Shown piece by piece: positions 41,875 through 52,600 of a DNA stretch of 64,000 nt. Origin of the DNA: UKL13-3 sp964392775 (GTDB lineage: Bacteria > Bacteroidota > Bacteroidia > UKL13-3); contig CAYMRD010000005.1 of assembly GCA_964392775.1 (NCBI GenBank), positions 62,001 through 126,000 on the forward strand, written 5' to 3'. The translations under genes and the position numbers were made by a program. The notes beneath the pieces are model-generated. The model did no database searches and was not told where the DNA came from. It saw only the letters and a program-made list of their open reading frames with translations. How positions within the stretch are numbered: the stretch's first letter is position 1; each line of letters begins with the position of its first letter.

Positions 41875-41906
41875 CTTGTAAACGAAACTCTTCACATTTA
41901 CCTTGG
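41875..41906 (+). promoter_or_regulatory. putative promoter of the RHS operon
   Basis: CTTG (41875-41878), a 20-base spacer, and TACCTTGG (41899-41906), one mismatch from TAnnTTTG. It lies 40 bases before the first gene of the seven-gene run. Confidence 0.5.
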
Positions 41907-41946
41907 TTTTCCTAGCCGTTGATAACATATCGCGTGGGTTTAGCTA

Positions 41947-44484
41947 ATGAAGCCTTCGTTTTTATACACCCTTTTGATAATGGTACAACTACTCATTGTA
42001 TTTAAAATTAATGGACAAGCCATTTATAAGATTGGAAAGCCCAAATCCAATCAGGCAGGAGTATATCTGCCATTTTCAATAACATCTCCTTCAAAAACTG
42101 TTTATTCCGATACGGGTTTTAAGGTTGTACATATTCAACAACAGACTCAAAGGGTTTGTTCCTATCGTCTTCGTATTGTTAAGGATAGTTCAGGGTTAAC
42201 GGTTGAAGCTCAGGATTCATTGGTTCAAGATAGCCTGCTGTTCATCAAACTACTAAGTAAAGATTCAATTACAGAAAAACCTGTTGTTACGCTGATAATG
42301 GTCGCTTCCGGGGATCTTCATTCAGAGCTTCCGATTGATGATATTTATATTCCTCCCGCAAGTATAGCCACGGCAGTAATTCCTCCAACAATAAGTTTGC
42401 CGCTTGATAGCTTAAAAAAGGAGAAGCCTGTTAAGATTAATGGAAGTGTGATGGTAATTGGTCAATATGCTGATAACCGGTATCCCAATCAATCCATACC
42501 TCAAAGTTTTGTTCGAACAGCAATCAATGCCAATGTTGAGGTATTCGGTTTGCCTGTATCAACCTCTTATTATTACACAACAGAAAATATTAACGGAAGC
42601 TATCAGATCAATAATTTCAGAATGTCATTTAGATATGACCAGTTTCAAAGTAATATCAAAGCAAAACTGAACAAAAGAGCCGAGCTAAATAAGATTAACC
42701 AATTAAAACACTTCACCAACCTTGATATAAACAGCTTAAATGCAGAGTATGAAAAGCTCAGGAATGAGATAAACTCAAAGGATTTCAAGAAAAGGTTAGA
42801 GAAAAATTTAGCAGTCATTGAGAAGAAAGTCCCGGATACTTTATTGAAGAAGCCCAATCTAAATGATTCAAAAGACCTTATTCAGAAAAAACGATCAGAT
42901 ATTCAGGCCCGTTTAAACAATCCGGAACTCACCAGGAATTTTTCATATAAAAAGGCATTAATCTCTCAGAATGAGCTTTTGGGAAAACTGGAACGCCTTC
43001 AACAAATTGAGGAGTTGAAGAATGAGTATTTAAAATACAATAAACAGGTAGAGATGAATGCCCGCCTTTCGGAGGTTGACTTAAAGAACCCTAAAAGTTA
43101 TATGAAGGCAGCTAAACGGTACGGATATGTAAAACCGGGGCAAGGGATTTTTATGTCAATGCGAAAACTTGATATCGGAACCTTTGATCCGGATTATACA
43201 GTATTGGTTTTAAGTGGAGTGAGTTTGATGGGATTTAACATAGAGGTCAATCCCGGTAAAATATATGGAGCCTTTACAGTTGGTAAAGCGGTTACAAATT
43301 TTAATTATCTGAATTATCTGAACGCAGTTTCAGCTTTAACAGGTGGACGAAATATTATATCGGCAAGAGCAGGCTTAGGCAGCAAGGATAATTTTCTGTG
43401 TGCAGTATCTGTTTTAAGAGGAACAGATAATACACAGGATCCGGTTAAGGATTCAACTACAATCTATTATCAACCCAACTATAATTATGTATTGGGGATT
43501 GATGCCCGTTATAAAATAAACTCAAATGTGGATTTGGGAGTAGAGTATGCTAAATCTCAGGATCAGGCAATTGTTTCTGAATCAAAAAATGCCGGAGACC
43601 GTATTGCCGGATTGGCAAATTCCAGTCAAGCTCTTTATTCAAGTGCATGGAATGCATATTCCAATATTGGTTTTAATAAGAACACATCACGAATCAAAGT
43701 TTCGGGGAGATGGGTAGATCCGTTCTATAATTCATTTGGAACTCCCTATTTGCGAAAGGATAACTTCAGAATGGAGGCCAAAGGAGAACAGTTATTCTGG
43801 AAGCGTCAGCTTTCTACATCAGTTACCTATAGGAGAGATGCCGATAATTTAAGAGATACAAAACAAGGAACATCAATCAACCGTTCGATGATTTTTAACC
43901 TTCAACTGAGGTTGAAAAAGATGCCATATCTGCTGCTGACTTATTCTCCCAATTACCAATCATTTTACAATAGCGTATTTGATAAAAACATCCAAACAGA
44001 TGTGAAATACTACAATGCAGTATTGGGGTATACGTATCAAAAAGATAAAACAGTATTTAACACAACCCTTACTTACTCACGCCAGTTTAACCATACCAAT
44101 CAAACCCAGTGGAAGCATTTTGATGTCAGTCAGTATTCAATCATCCAAAGCATGTTGGTTCAGCCCGTCAATCTTACAATGACCGGTACTCTGAATTATG
44201 TTTTGCCAGCCAATGGTTCTGATACAGGTCAGCTGGTGAATCTGTCATTAACGGGAAGCAAAGGTGTTTTCAAAAATAAGATTACGGTTACAGCCGGAGC
44301 AAGATATCAGGATGATAAAATGATAGAACAGAGATGGATTGGAGAGGCTGGGAGCAGTTTTAGTTTAGGATTTGGTATCCGTTGCCAATTGCATTACGAA
44401 CGGCATTTTATTTCATCGTATAAAAACAATTCAGGTAAATCAGATATGAACTTAGGACGAGTAACCCTTATTAAAACATTTTAG
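41947..44484 (+). CDS. outer-membrane beta-barrel protein with helical periplasmic segment
   Basis: The 845-residue protein has a signal peptide (to about 24, ending NGQA). An N-terminal beta-rich domain (about 25-225) includes SVMVIGQYADNRYPNQSIPQ. A Lys/Glu/Leu/Asn-rich helical segment follows (about 230-405: RAELNKINQLKHF, NSLNAEYEKLRNEINSK) and probably forms coiled coils. From about 425 to the end there are regular amphipathic strands with aromatic girdles (ARYKINSNVDLGVEYAKS, FNTTLTYSRQFNH), ending in Phe (VTLIKTF), the usual outer-membrane assembly signal. I do not recognise a named family. As first gene of the RHS operon it may anchor or export the giant proteins. Confidence 0.75.
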   Translation: MKPSFLYTLLIMVQLLIVFKINGQAIYKIGKPKSNQAGVYLPFSITSPSKTVYSDTGFKVVHIQQQTQRVCSYRLRIVKDSSGLTVEAQDSLVQDSLLFIKLLSKDSITEKPVVTLIMVASGDLHSELPIDDIYIPPASIATAVIPPTISLPLDSLKKEKPVKINGSVMVIGQYADNRYPNQSIPQSFVRTAINANVEVFGLPVSTSYYYTTENINGSYQINNFRMSFRYDQFQSNIKAKLNKRAELNKINQLKHFTNLDINSLNAEYEKLRNEINSKDFKKRLEKNLAVIEKKVPDTLLKKPNLNDSKDLIQKKRSDIQARLNNPELTRNFSYKKALISQNELLGKLERLQQIEELKNEYLKYNKQVEMNARLSEVDLKNPKSYMKAAKRYGYVKPGQGIFMSMRKLDIGTFDPDYTVLVLSGVSLMGFNIEVNPGKIYGAFTVGKAVTNFNYLNYLNAVSALTGGRNIISARAGLGSKDNFLCAVSVLRGTDNTQDPVKDSTTIYYQPNYNYVLGIDARYKINSNVDLGVEYAKSQDQAIVSESKNAGDRIAGLANSSQALYSSAWNAYSNIGFNKNTSRIKVSGRWVDPFYNSFGTPYLRKDNFRMEAKGEQLFWKRQLSTSVTYRRDADNLRDTKQGTSINRSMIFNLQLRLKKMPYLLLTYSPNYQSFYNSVFDKNIQTDVKYYNAVLGYTYQKDKTVFNTTLTYSRQFNHTNQTQWKHFDVSQYSIIQSMLVQPVNLTMTGTLNYVLPANGSDTGQLVNLSLTGSKGVFKNKITVTAGARYQDDKMIEQRWIGEAGSSFSLGFGIRCQLHYERHFISSYKNNSGKSDMNLGRVTLIKTF

Positions 44485-44486
44485 TT

Positions 44487-45563
44487 ATGCGTAATTATAT
44501 ATTTCTTCTGCTGAGTTGTTGTTCACTGTGGAGTAAAGCTCAAATAAGCATAATGCTGAATCCGGTTCAGGGAATGGATCTGAAAGCATCTGATATTTTC
44601 AGGGCTGCCATTCAAAATGCCGGATCCACTTCGGATAATGTTTACCTGACAGGTAGCATTATCAACGCATCAACCGGAGCAGTTATGGTATCAGCCAAAA
44701 CCGGAGCTTTTGAGTTAGGTGTAGGCATGACAACACTCAATGAAGCGGCACTTTCTCCCCAATATGATATTAACTCACAATTGGTGAGTCAAACAGGGAA
44801 GTTTCCTTATGGAAACTTCCGGATATGCCTTCATGTGATTTTGGTAAGTGGTAAAGAAGATGCGGCAGAAGCTTGTCAGGAAACAGAGGTGAATCCACTT
44901 TCTCCTCCATTATTGTTATCTCCCGAGAATCAAAGCAGCATCACCGAACAGTATCCGATGTTGATTTGGCTGCCTCCGATGCCAATGGGAGCAGAGAAGA
45001 TAACCTATGACTTAAAGTTGGTTGAGATATTGTCGAACCAAACGCCTTACGATGCGATACAACGCAATTTTTCAATGTTAGAGGCTTTTGATATTACCGG
45101 AACCAATCTTCAATACCCTGCCAACGCCATTAGGTTGGAAGATGGGAAAAAGTATGCATGGCGGATTGTGGCAAAATCATCTAACAGAATCATAGGAGAA
45201 ACAGAAGTGTGGTGGTTTGAGTTTTCAAAAGAAGCTGAAGGAAGCCCATTGATAGATTCTTTTCCAATTTTCAGGAGTTATGTTATTCCTAATACAACGC
45301 AAGGTAATGCCTTGGTCAATGTGTCGGATTCGATCAAAATTTTCATTGAAAATTATTCGCAGCATCTGATGCTAAATTTTAGCATCGTGAATTCGAAGAA
45401 TGAGGTGGCTGCCAAGAACAACCTTAAGTACATTAAGGAAGGAAGCGGTCATTTTGTTATACCACTTATGGAAGCATCATTAGTAAACAAAGAGCTGTAT
45501 ACTTTGATTTTATTGATGCCTGACAATACTAAAGCAATTATTCCATTTAGATATATTAAATAA
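44487..45563 (+). CDS. exported multi-domain beta-sandwich (FN3/Ig-like) protein
   Basis: The 358-residue protein has a signal peptide ending SKAQ. The first domain (about 20-135) begins ISIMLNPVQGMDLKASD. A middle FN3-like domain starts PPLLLSPENQSSITEQYPML with IWLPP, and has KKYAWRIVAKSSNRIIGETEVWWFEF, a typical FN3 strand pattern. A third domain ends NTKAIIPFRYIK. Such proteins occur next to large surface proteins in this phylum. A role as a binding or scaffold subunit is inferred from the operon. It starts two bases after the barrel gene. Confidence 0.7.
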   Translation: MRNYIFLLLSCCSLWSKAQISIMLNPVQGMDLKASDIFRAAIQNAGSTSDNVYLTGSIINASTGAVMVSAKTGAFELGVGMTTLNEAALSPQYDINSQLVSQTGKFPYGNFRICLHVILVSGKEDAAEACQETEVNPLSPPLLLSPENQSSITEQYPMLIWLPPMPMGAEKITYDLKLVEILSNQTPYDAIQRNFSMLEAFDITGTNLQYPANAIRLEDGKKYAWRIVAKSSNRIIGETEVWWFEFSKEAEGSPLIDSFPIFRSYVIPNTTQGNALVNVSDSIKIFIENYSQHLMLNFSIVNSKNEVAAKNNLKYIKEGSGHFVIPLMEASLVNKELYTLILLMPDNTKAIIPFRYIK

Positions 45564-45566
45564 ACG

Positions 45567-46070
45567 ATGAAGATTAAAATTTTACCTGTATTGCTAAATA
45601 TAGTGCTTACCATTTTGGGTGTTACAAGCTACCACTTTATGAAACATAATAAAATTGCGTATGTGGATGCCGAACGCATTTTTAATGAGTTTAAGATGAA
45701 AAAGGAACTCGAGCAAAAGCTGGTTTTAAGTGAGTCGGAAAGAAAAGGAACGTTGGACAGTTTAGAGTTAAAAATCAAAATGTTCAAGGATGTGGAAGGA
45801 GATAGAGATAATATGTATCTGGAAACTCTGAAGAGAGAGTATTTTCAGAAACGGCAGGAATTTGGAGAGTACACAGATTTTATTTCCGATAAATACAACG
45901 ATCAAATCTGGAAACGAATAAGGCAGTACATAAAAGACTACGGTAGTCAAAACGGGTATCATTTTATTTATGGACAATCCGATGCCCCCACCTTGTTGTA
46001 CTCTGACGCAAAAGAGGATATAACAGAACAGGTATTAATTTTTATGAATAAGAAATATGAAGGAGAGTAG
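45567..46070 (+). CDS. OmpH/Skp-like periplasmic protein
   Basis: The 167-residue protein has an N-terminal membrane or signal segment (LPVLLNIVLTILGVTSYHF), then IAYVDAERIFNEFKMKKELEQKL. That matches the start of Skp/OmpH chaperones (the xxYVDxxxVFxxxxxxKxxxxx pattern). A long charged helix pair and a return strand YHFIYGQSDAPTLLYSD complete the Skp layout. Skp is a trimeric chaperone that holds outer-membrane proteins in the periplasm. A dedicated copy in this operon would fit chaperoning the barrel or the giant proteins. It overlaps the next gene by 14 bases. Confidence 0.8.
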   Translation: MKIKILPVLLNIVLTILGVTSYHFMKHNKIAYVDAERIFNEFKMKKELEQKLVLSESERKGTLDSLELKIKMFKDVEGDRDNMYLETLKREYFQKRQEFGEYTDFISDKYNDQIWKRIRQYIKDYGSQNGYHFIYGQSDAPTLLYSDAKEDITEQVLIFMNKKYEGE

Positions 46071-46686
46071 GAGTTTGATTTTCGTGCTTGGTGGCATTTT
46101 GCTAATGATGTTATTGGGGCGTAATGGATCGAATAAGATGAGTGTGGATGATTATGTCAGATGGGTTAATGATCCTGAGAATGGATTTGTTCAGGAGGTG
46201 GTAATTGAAAATTTCAAGTTGACTTGTAAGATTCAACCAGCGGCATATTTAGCATTAAAGGAGCTTAGAATGCAAGGAATTCCATTTACCTCCAATGCTC
46301 TTGATTCTACGGTTAGGCAATATGGGCAATACATTTATGCGATTTTGCAAATAGGGTTGGAAAAAGGGAATGAAGATTTCTTGAAATATAAAATAAGGAA
46401 TGACCAGGATTACTTTGATAGGTTAAAATACTTCACAAATGATGTGTCGCATGATTTGTTTATAAGAGACAATCAGGATACCGGTGTTTGTTTAATTAAT
46501 CATTTTGAAAGATCCTATTCTGTTTCATCTTATAATTCTATGATTTTATCATTTGATACGTTGAGTGAAACGGATCATGATAAAGTAATTGTTTTTAATG
46601 ATCAAATATTGGGAATAGGCAAAGTTCAGTTCCGTTTTCCCAACAAAATATTCCGCTTTAATCCCACTATTGATTTTAATAATTAA
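46057..46686 (+). CDS. membrane-anchored protein of unknown function
   Basis: The 209-residue protein has an N-terminal hydrophobic helix (LIFVLGGILLMMLL) and a soluble part, probably periplasmic. The soluble part begins MSVDDYVRWVNDPENGFVQE and VVIENFKLTCKIQPAAYLAL, then has acidic helices (IRNDQDYFDRLKYFTND) and beta strands near the end (GKVQFRFPNKIFRF). I do not recognise the family. Its start codon lies inside the Skp-like gene, which means translational coupling. It ends six bases before the 2378-residue protein, so it probably serves that protein. Confidence 0.65.
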   Translation: MKESRSLIFVLGGILLMMLLGRNGSNKMSVDDYVRWVNDPENGFVQEVVIENFKLTCKIQPAAYLALKELRMQGIPFTSNALDSTVRQYGQYIYAILQIGLEKGNEDFLKYKIRNDQDYFDRLKYFTNDVSHDLFIRDNQDTGVCLINHFERSYSVSSYNSMILSFDTLSETDHDKVIVFNDQILGIGKVQFRFPNKIFRFNPTIDFNN

Positions 46687-46692
46687 CATATA

Positions 46693-49600
46693 ATGAGACC
46701 TGTTTCCATATTTTTACTAGTAACGATTCTCTGTCAGATTTGTTTCCCAACCGTAGCTTATGCTCTTTCTGGAGGCCCTAGTCAACCTGAGGTCCAAAGT
46801 TTTGAGCCGGCAAATACCACACAAATGGTAGACCTGTTTACCGGTGATTTTAATTACAATATTCCCTTGCTTGATGTGGATGAATATCCTATCAATATTT
46901 CTTATCACTCAGGGATTTCAATGGATCAGGAAGCAAGTTGGGTAGGGCTGGGTTGGAATATAAATCCTGGGGTTGTCAACAGGAATATGAGAGGAATACC
47001 TGATGATTTTAAGGGAGGGAGTGCCGATAATATTGAAAGAAGGATTTATATGAAACCAACCCGTTCGTATGGGCTTACTTTAAAGGGGGCAATTGAGATT
47101 ATGCCTTATGATATTGATAAGATAAAAGATCAGTTTGGTGCTAGCTTTAACATGTATCTGGGTGTTGATTATGACAATTATAAGGGGCTTGGCTTCATTT
47201 CTGGTCTTGGCGTTTCTCTGAGTGGTATGCTTGCAAAGAAAATTCTTTACGAGTCCGACTTTTTTACCGGGAATTTAGATTTGGATCTTATGAATAGCTC
47301 AAAGAACGGGGTGTCCCATCAAGCTAATATAGGATTTCGTTCCGCTTTTAAAGAATTAGGTGGTCCTTCTTTATCAGGTGAAATGTCCATTAACTCACGG
47401 ACCGGTTTACAATCACTTGGAGTTACCGGAAATGTATTCTCTGCTGTTGGATTGAGTACTGGTACGGCAAAGTATAGCCACGGAGTGGGGACAAGGTCAT
47501 ACACTCCAAATTCTCCGATTCAAATGTGGCATCAGTCGGTTACATTGGCATTAAAAAATGGAGGGGCATTTAAATTTGCTTCAATAAGCCCCTCCTTTAC
47601 CGGATATTTTCATACTTCAGCGGTTGCCGGAACGTATATTAAATCACCAGCCTATGGTTATTTATATGCAGAGCATGGGGTTAATGGTTCTGAGGCATTG
47701 TCGGATTTTAATCGAGAAAAGGATGGTACTTTTTGCAAAAGCAGTCCGGTATTAGCAGTTCCTGTTAATACTTATGATATGTATGGGGTTACGGGACAGG
47801 GTATAGGTGGAGTATTCCGCGCTTTTAGGAACGATTGTGGATTTATTAAAGATAGATCAACCTATGATTATACAGATGCCGCAGCCATAGTTGGTGAATT
47901 ATCGATGGGTACGGATCTAAAAGTTGGAATCAATTGTTCGCAGGTTAATGGAAGTCAATATACAGGGCATTGGAAAGATGGGAATGGATTAGAATCCAGA
48001 GTACATTATCAAGGGAAAAACATCAATGATAACCCATTGTATGAGCCATCTTTTTTTAAAATGTTGGGGGAAAGCAATGTTATAGACGATGCTGGTCTCA
48101 TTGGGTATACCAGTATTAATTCTCCCATTAGTCCTAAATTAGTTGAAGATGGAACTGTTGTTACAGTTGATGGCAATTACCTGAACTATTCAAATACTGC
48201 CGGAGAAAATACATCTGTTCCCATAAGCAATCGCAATTCAATCAGACAAAAGAGAGTTCCCCGAAAAAATTTGATGACTGTGAAAACGGTTGGAGAACGG
48301 GATTATTGCACGCAAACCTCAATAAAATACTATGAACCTGTTGCCGCTCAAAATGTAATCAGTGCATTACCTAAGACGATGATTCGAAATGCCGGTTTAT
48401 CAGGAGAGCAAAGACCCAGTAATCATATATCAGAAGTTACCGTTGTTGGAGAGAATGGTGTAAAGTATGTTTATGGGATTCCTGCCTATAATTATAAGCA
48501 GGTTGATTTTACGTTCACCAATGCAAATGATCCGGATGAAACAGATGGCGATCCGGATTTGAATGTTAATACCAATTTGGTGGATTATGATAAAGGCAAT
48601 CCTATATTTTCTGATTTGTCTTCCCGCAATTTTAAATCAAGAAAACACAAAGGTCTGAATCACTTTTTTGAGTCGAGTGTAATGCCGGAATATGCACATT
48701 CATATTTGCTTACCGAAGTGCATTCGCCTGATTATACTGAGTATAATTCCTTTGGTCCATCCAGTCAATCTGGTGGTACCTATACTAAAATTGGTTATTA
48801 CTTAACCAATAGCGTAATGAGTCATAAAAGGTATAAATGGCGTGTTCCGATTGATGAAGGCAAAGCGTATTTCAATCCCGGTTATAAATCGGTTCCGGCA
48901 GACGATATGGCTACTTTTTCCTATGGCGAAAAAGATAATTGGTTAGTGAGGTCAATAGAAGGTATAAATCATATTGCTTATTTCTATATCTCAGCGAGAG
49001 CAGATGGTTGTGGTGTAAAAGATATAAATGGAGGAATTGATGTGAATGCTAACTCCTATAAATTAGACAGTATAGTAATGTATTCAAAAAAGGATATGCA
49101 AACTCCTGTAAAGGCGGTTCATTTTGAGTATAACAATATACTCTGTCAGGGTGTCTCAAACAATAAAAATATATTGAGCCAAACCAGTGGAGAGTTAACA
49201 GGTAAATTAACCTTGAAGCGTATCTATTTTACGTATGGGAATTCAAGGAAAGGAATGCTCAATTCATATTTGTTTGAATATGGGTGCTATAATCCAGACT
49301 ACCACCCAAGAGGATATGATAGGTGGGGCAATTTTAAGGAACCCGAATCGGAAAGCCTTAATAACACTGAATATCCTTATGTAAATCAAAACAAAACGCT
49401 AACAGATAAGTGGGCTTCTGCATGGTGTTTAACTAAAATCAATATGCCGTCAGGTTCAAGCATAAATATCGTTTATGAGTCGGATGATTATGCCTATGTA
49501 CAGGATAAAGTGGCGAATCAAATGTATAAGATCGTTGGTTTTAGCAAGGATCCTAATATCTCAAGTTTTACAGGCGATGATGATAAACTGTATGAAGATA

Positions 49601-52600
49601 ACTTTATGGGAGGTGTAATGGCGAACGATGTGGTGTATGATTATATCTACTTCACACTTCCTTCCAATTTTGTGTCCTCAGGTAATTACATGAATGATTT
49701 TTTAGGTGGATCAAAAGATAACCTGATGTATTTTAATTGTTTTGTGAATATCACTTCCGCGGGCCAGAGTAATTATGAGTATGTAAAGGGATATGCCTCG
49801 GTTGTAGCAGCAGGAGTGAGTGATGATAACAGGTATGGTTGGGTTCGAATTAATAAAGTTGGGGATAAGTATAATCCAATATCATTCGCTGCATGGCAAT
49901 TGGGACGCCTGTCATTGACGGGTAAGGTATTTCCGGGATCTGATTTGAAAAATGAAGGAGAGCTTGGGAATACTACACGAGCTGTCATTTCCTCTCTATT
50001 AGGATACATAGGTGAGATTTATACAATGATAGATGGGGTAAATGATAAGTTTAAAAACAATGATTTTGCCCGGGAGGTTAATGTCGAAAAGTCGTTCATT
50101 AGGCTTAATAATTTAACAGGGTACAAACTGGGAGGAGGTTCCCGGGTAAAAAGCATCATTATTAATGATGATTGGAGTACGATGACCGGCAATGCGGAGG
50201 GGGCGATGTCGTACGGACAGGAGTTTAGTTATACCAAAACACAGTTCTATAACGGGGCAGATTATGTTATAAGCAGTGGCGTTGCTTCGTATGAACCTAT
50301 TGTGGGTGGAGATGAAAATCCGTTTAGACAACCGGATTCTTACGAGGTGGAGCACTTATTGGTTCCTAATGATAATTTTTACACAGAACAACCATACGGG
50401 GAGAGTTTTTTTCCTCCACCCGTAGTTGGTTACTCTGAGGTTGCTGTTAAAACGATGCTGCCTGAGGAATGGGAAAATAGTCCCGGTACAATTGAGCGTC
50501 ATGCAAAAGGGAAAACACTCTACTCTTTTTATACTGCAAAGGATTATCCAATTGTTGTTTCAAAAACAAGCTTCAATGCAATAGAGAAGAACCCGGATAT
50601 TATTTTGTCATTGACACAAGCCATTTCAGAAAGGCATTTGTACGGAAGTCAGGGGTTTCAGGTTGAGTTGAATGATATGCATGGGAAACCCAGAGGCATT
50701 TACAGTTTCGACCAGCAGTCTATAGATAAAACCGATAAGAAATATGCCTATTCAGGGATAACATATAATTATTCGAGCACTAAATCCGGTAGTAAATCGT
50801 ATTTGAAAAATGATGTATTAACCATTGACAGGAACAATACAATTTCTACGCAAGCTTTAGGGATGGAAGTTGACGTTGCTTTTGATTCGCGTGAAACAAG
50901 CGGTGAGGTGGCAACCCGGATCGAAGGTTTAAATATTAATATGGGTTTTGTCGGAATCATTCCTTTCATTTTGCCGATGGTTCTTCCTGAGCGAGAGCTT
51001 GATATTAATAGTTTTAAATCGGTAGCCATATCTAGGGTTATTAATAGATATGGGATTTTGGAAGAAACTGTGGCCAACGAGTTTGAAACTGAAATATCGC
51101 AACGCAATATGCTTTATGATGCAGAAACAGGAGATGTATTACTCACCTGTACAACAAATGAGTTTGATGACGATGTTCATAGTTTAACATTACCTGCATA
51201 TTGGATGAGTGAATATGATGGAATGGGTCCAGCATCTATGAATATTGGATTGGAATGTTATGTGAAACAAAGCAACTTATTTGGCTTTGAACCTATTATT
51301 CAAAATCAAACAGATGTTGATCCTGCCAAGTGCTTTGTAAGTGGAGATATGGTAGAGTTAAAAATAAATGGTGTTTCAAAAAAGGCATGGATTTATAAGC
51401 GGGCATTGACAAACGAATGGATATTTATTGATGCAATAGGGAGCAAAATTGATTTGCAAACAGGAACGTATTATGTAAAAGTGATGGACTCAGGGAGGAA
51501 AAACTTATTAAGTCTCTCAGCGGCTTCTATTACTAGTTTGGCATCTCCGATAGTCGACAATAAGATTACTTCTCAAATTAGTGAGGTAATTAATGCTCAA
51601 TCACAAGAATATAAGGAGCACTGGGGATTGTTGAATAATTCGATTTCCGACAACTCGTTGTGCAACTACGTGTTTGATACCTATGTTGGCTCTCAGGGTG
51701 TTATGCTTTCAGAGTTTAAGGATATTATGGTTCCTAAACTGTATAGGTTGTTGACAGCGAATGATAAATTTTTTAGCGGACAACCGGGCGCCAATTTGAG
51801 TTCAATTACCAGAAGTGCTCCAATTACTGAAGGTGACTTAGACGGAACAACGAAACTGAAGGGGTTGTATCAAGATTATCAGAAGTGTCAAGGTTTGCCA
51901 TTAAGTGCTACTGGTCAGGTTAATATAAGGCCAGCGATAGAATGTAAACAGTCTGGTTATTTCAATCCCCCGGTAGTTAAGTTGTCATACTATATTGATT
52001 TTATACTAAATATAGGTACTTATTCTATGACCGTCACCAGTTATGAAATAAGAAGGAACGTTGTTGGTTTTGTTAACTCTGATGCTGGTTCTTGTTACGA
52101 AACGTCCTGTAACGGAATTACAGGAACATATTTCTTCAATCTGCCGACTAATATTACTTCACTAAACAGTTTAGATGTAATCGTGACTTCCCCTTTGCCT
52201 AACTATACAACAACCAGGTATAATAAAATGTTCTCATTTCTTTATAATCATAATAATTTGGATAATAGTGTTACACTAAGAGTTGGCGTAAACGATATTG
52301 ACTACGCTACCGGGAATACATGTGGGCCGTATGCAACGGCTCTGCCGATTGATCTGAATACGGTGGATTTTAGCCATTCCGTTTTTACAAATGACTGTTC
52401 GTGTTTTGGTGCTCAAACAGCTAGAGTTGAGTTTGATAATTCATCATCTGCATCGAGCATTACTGACAGACTTGGTGCTTTGTTTGACTCTTGGGCAACC
52501 ACTTCATCTATACCTTCTGCAAGAGTGTTGGATGTACATGATGATATTGCTGTATACAAAGTGGAGGTTGTTTCGCAAGGAGGGACCACCTTAGAGAGCA

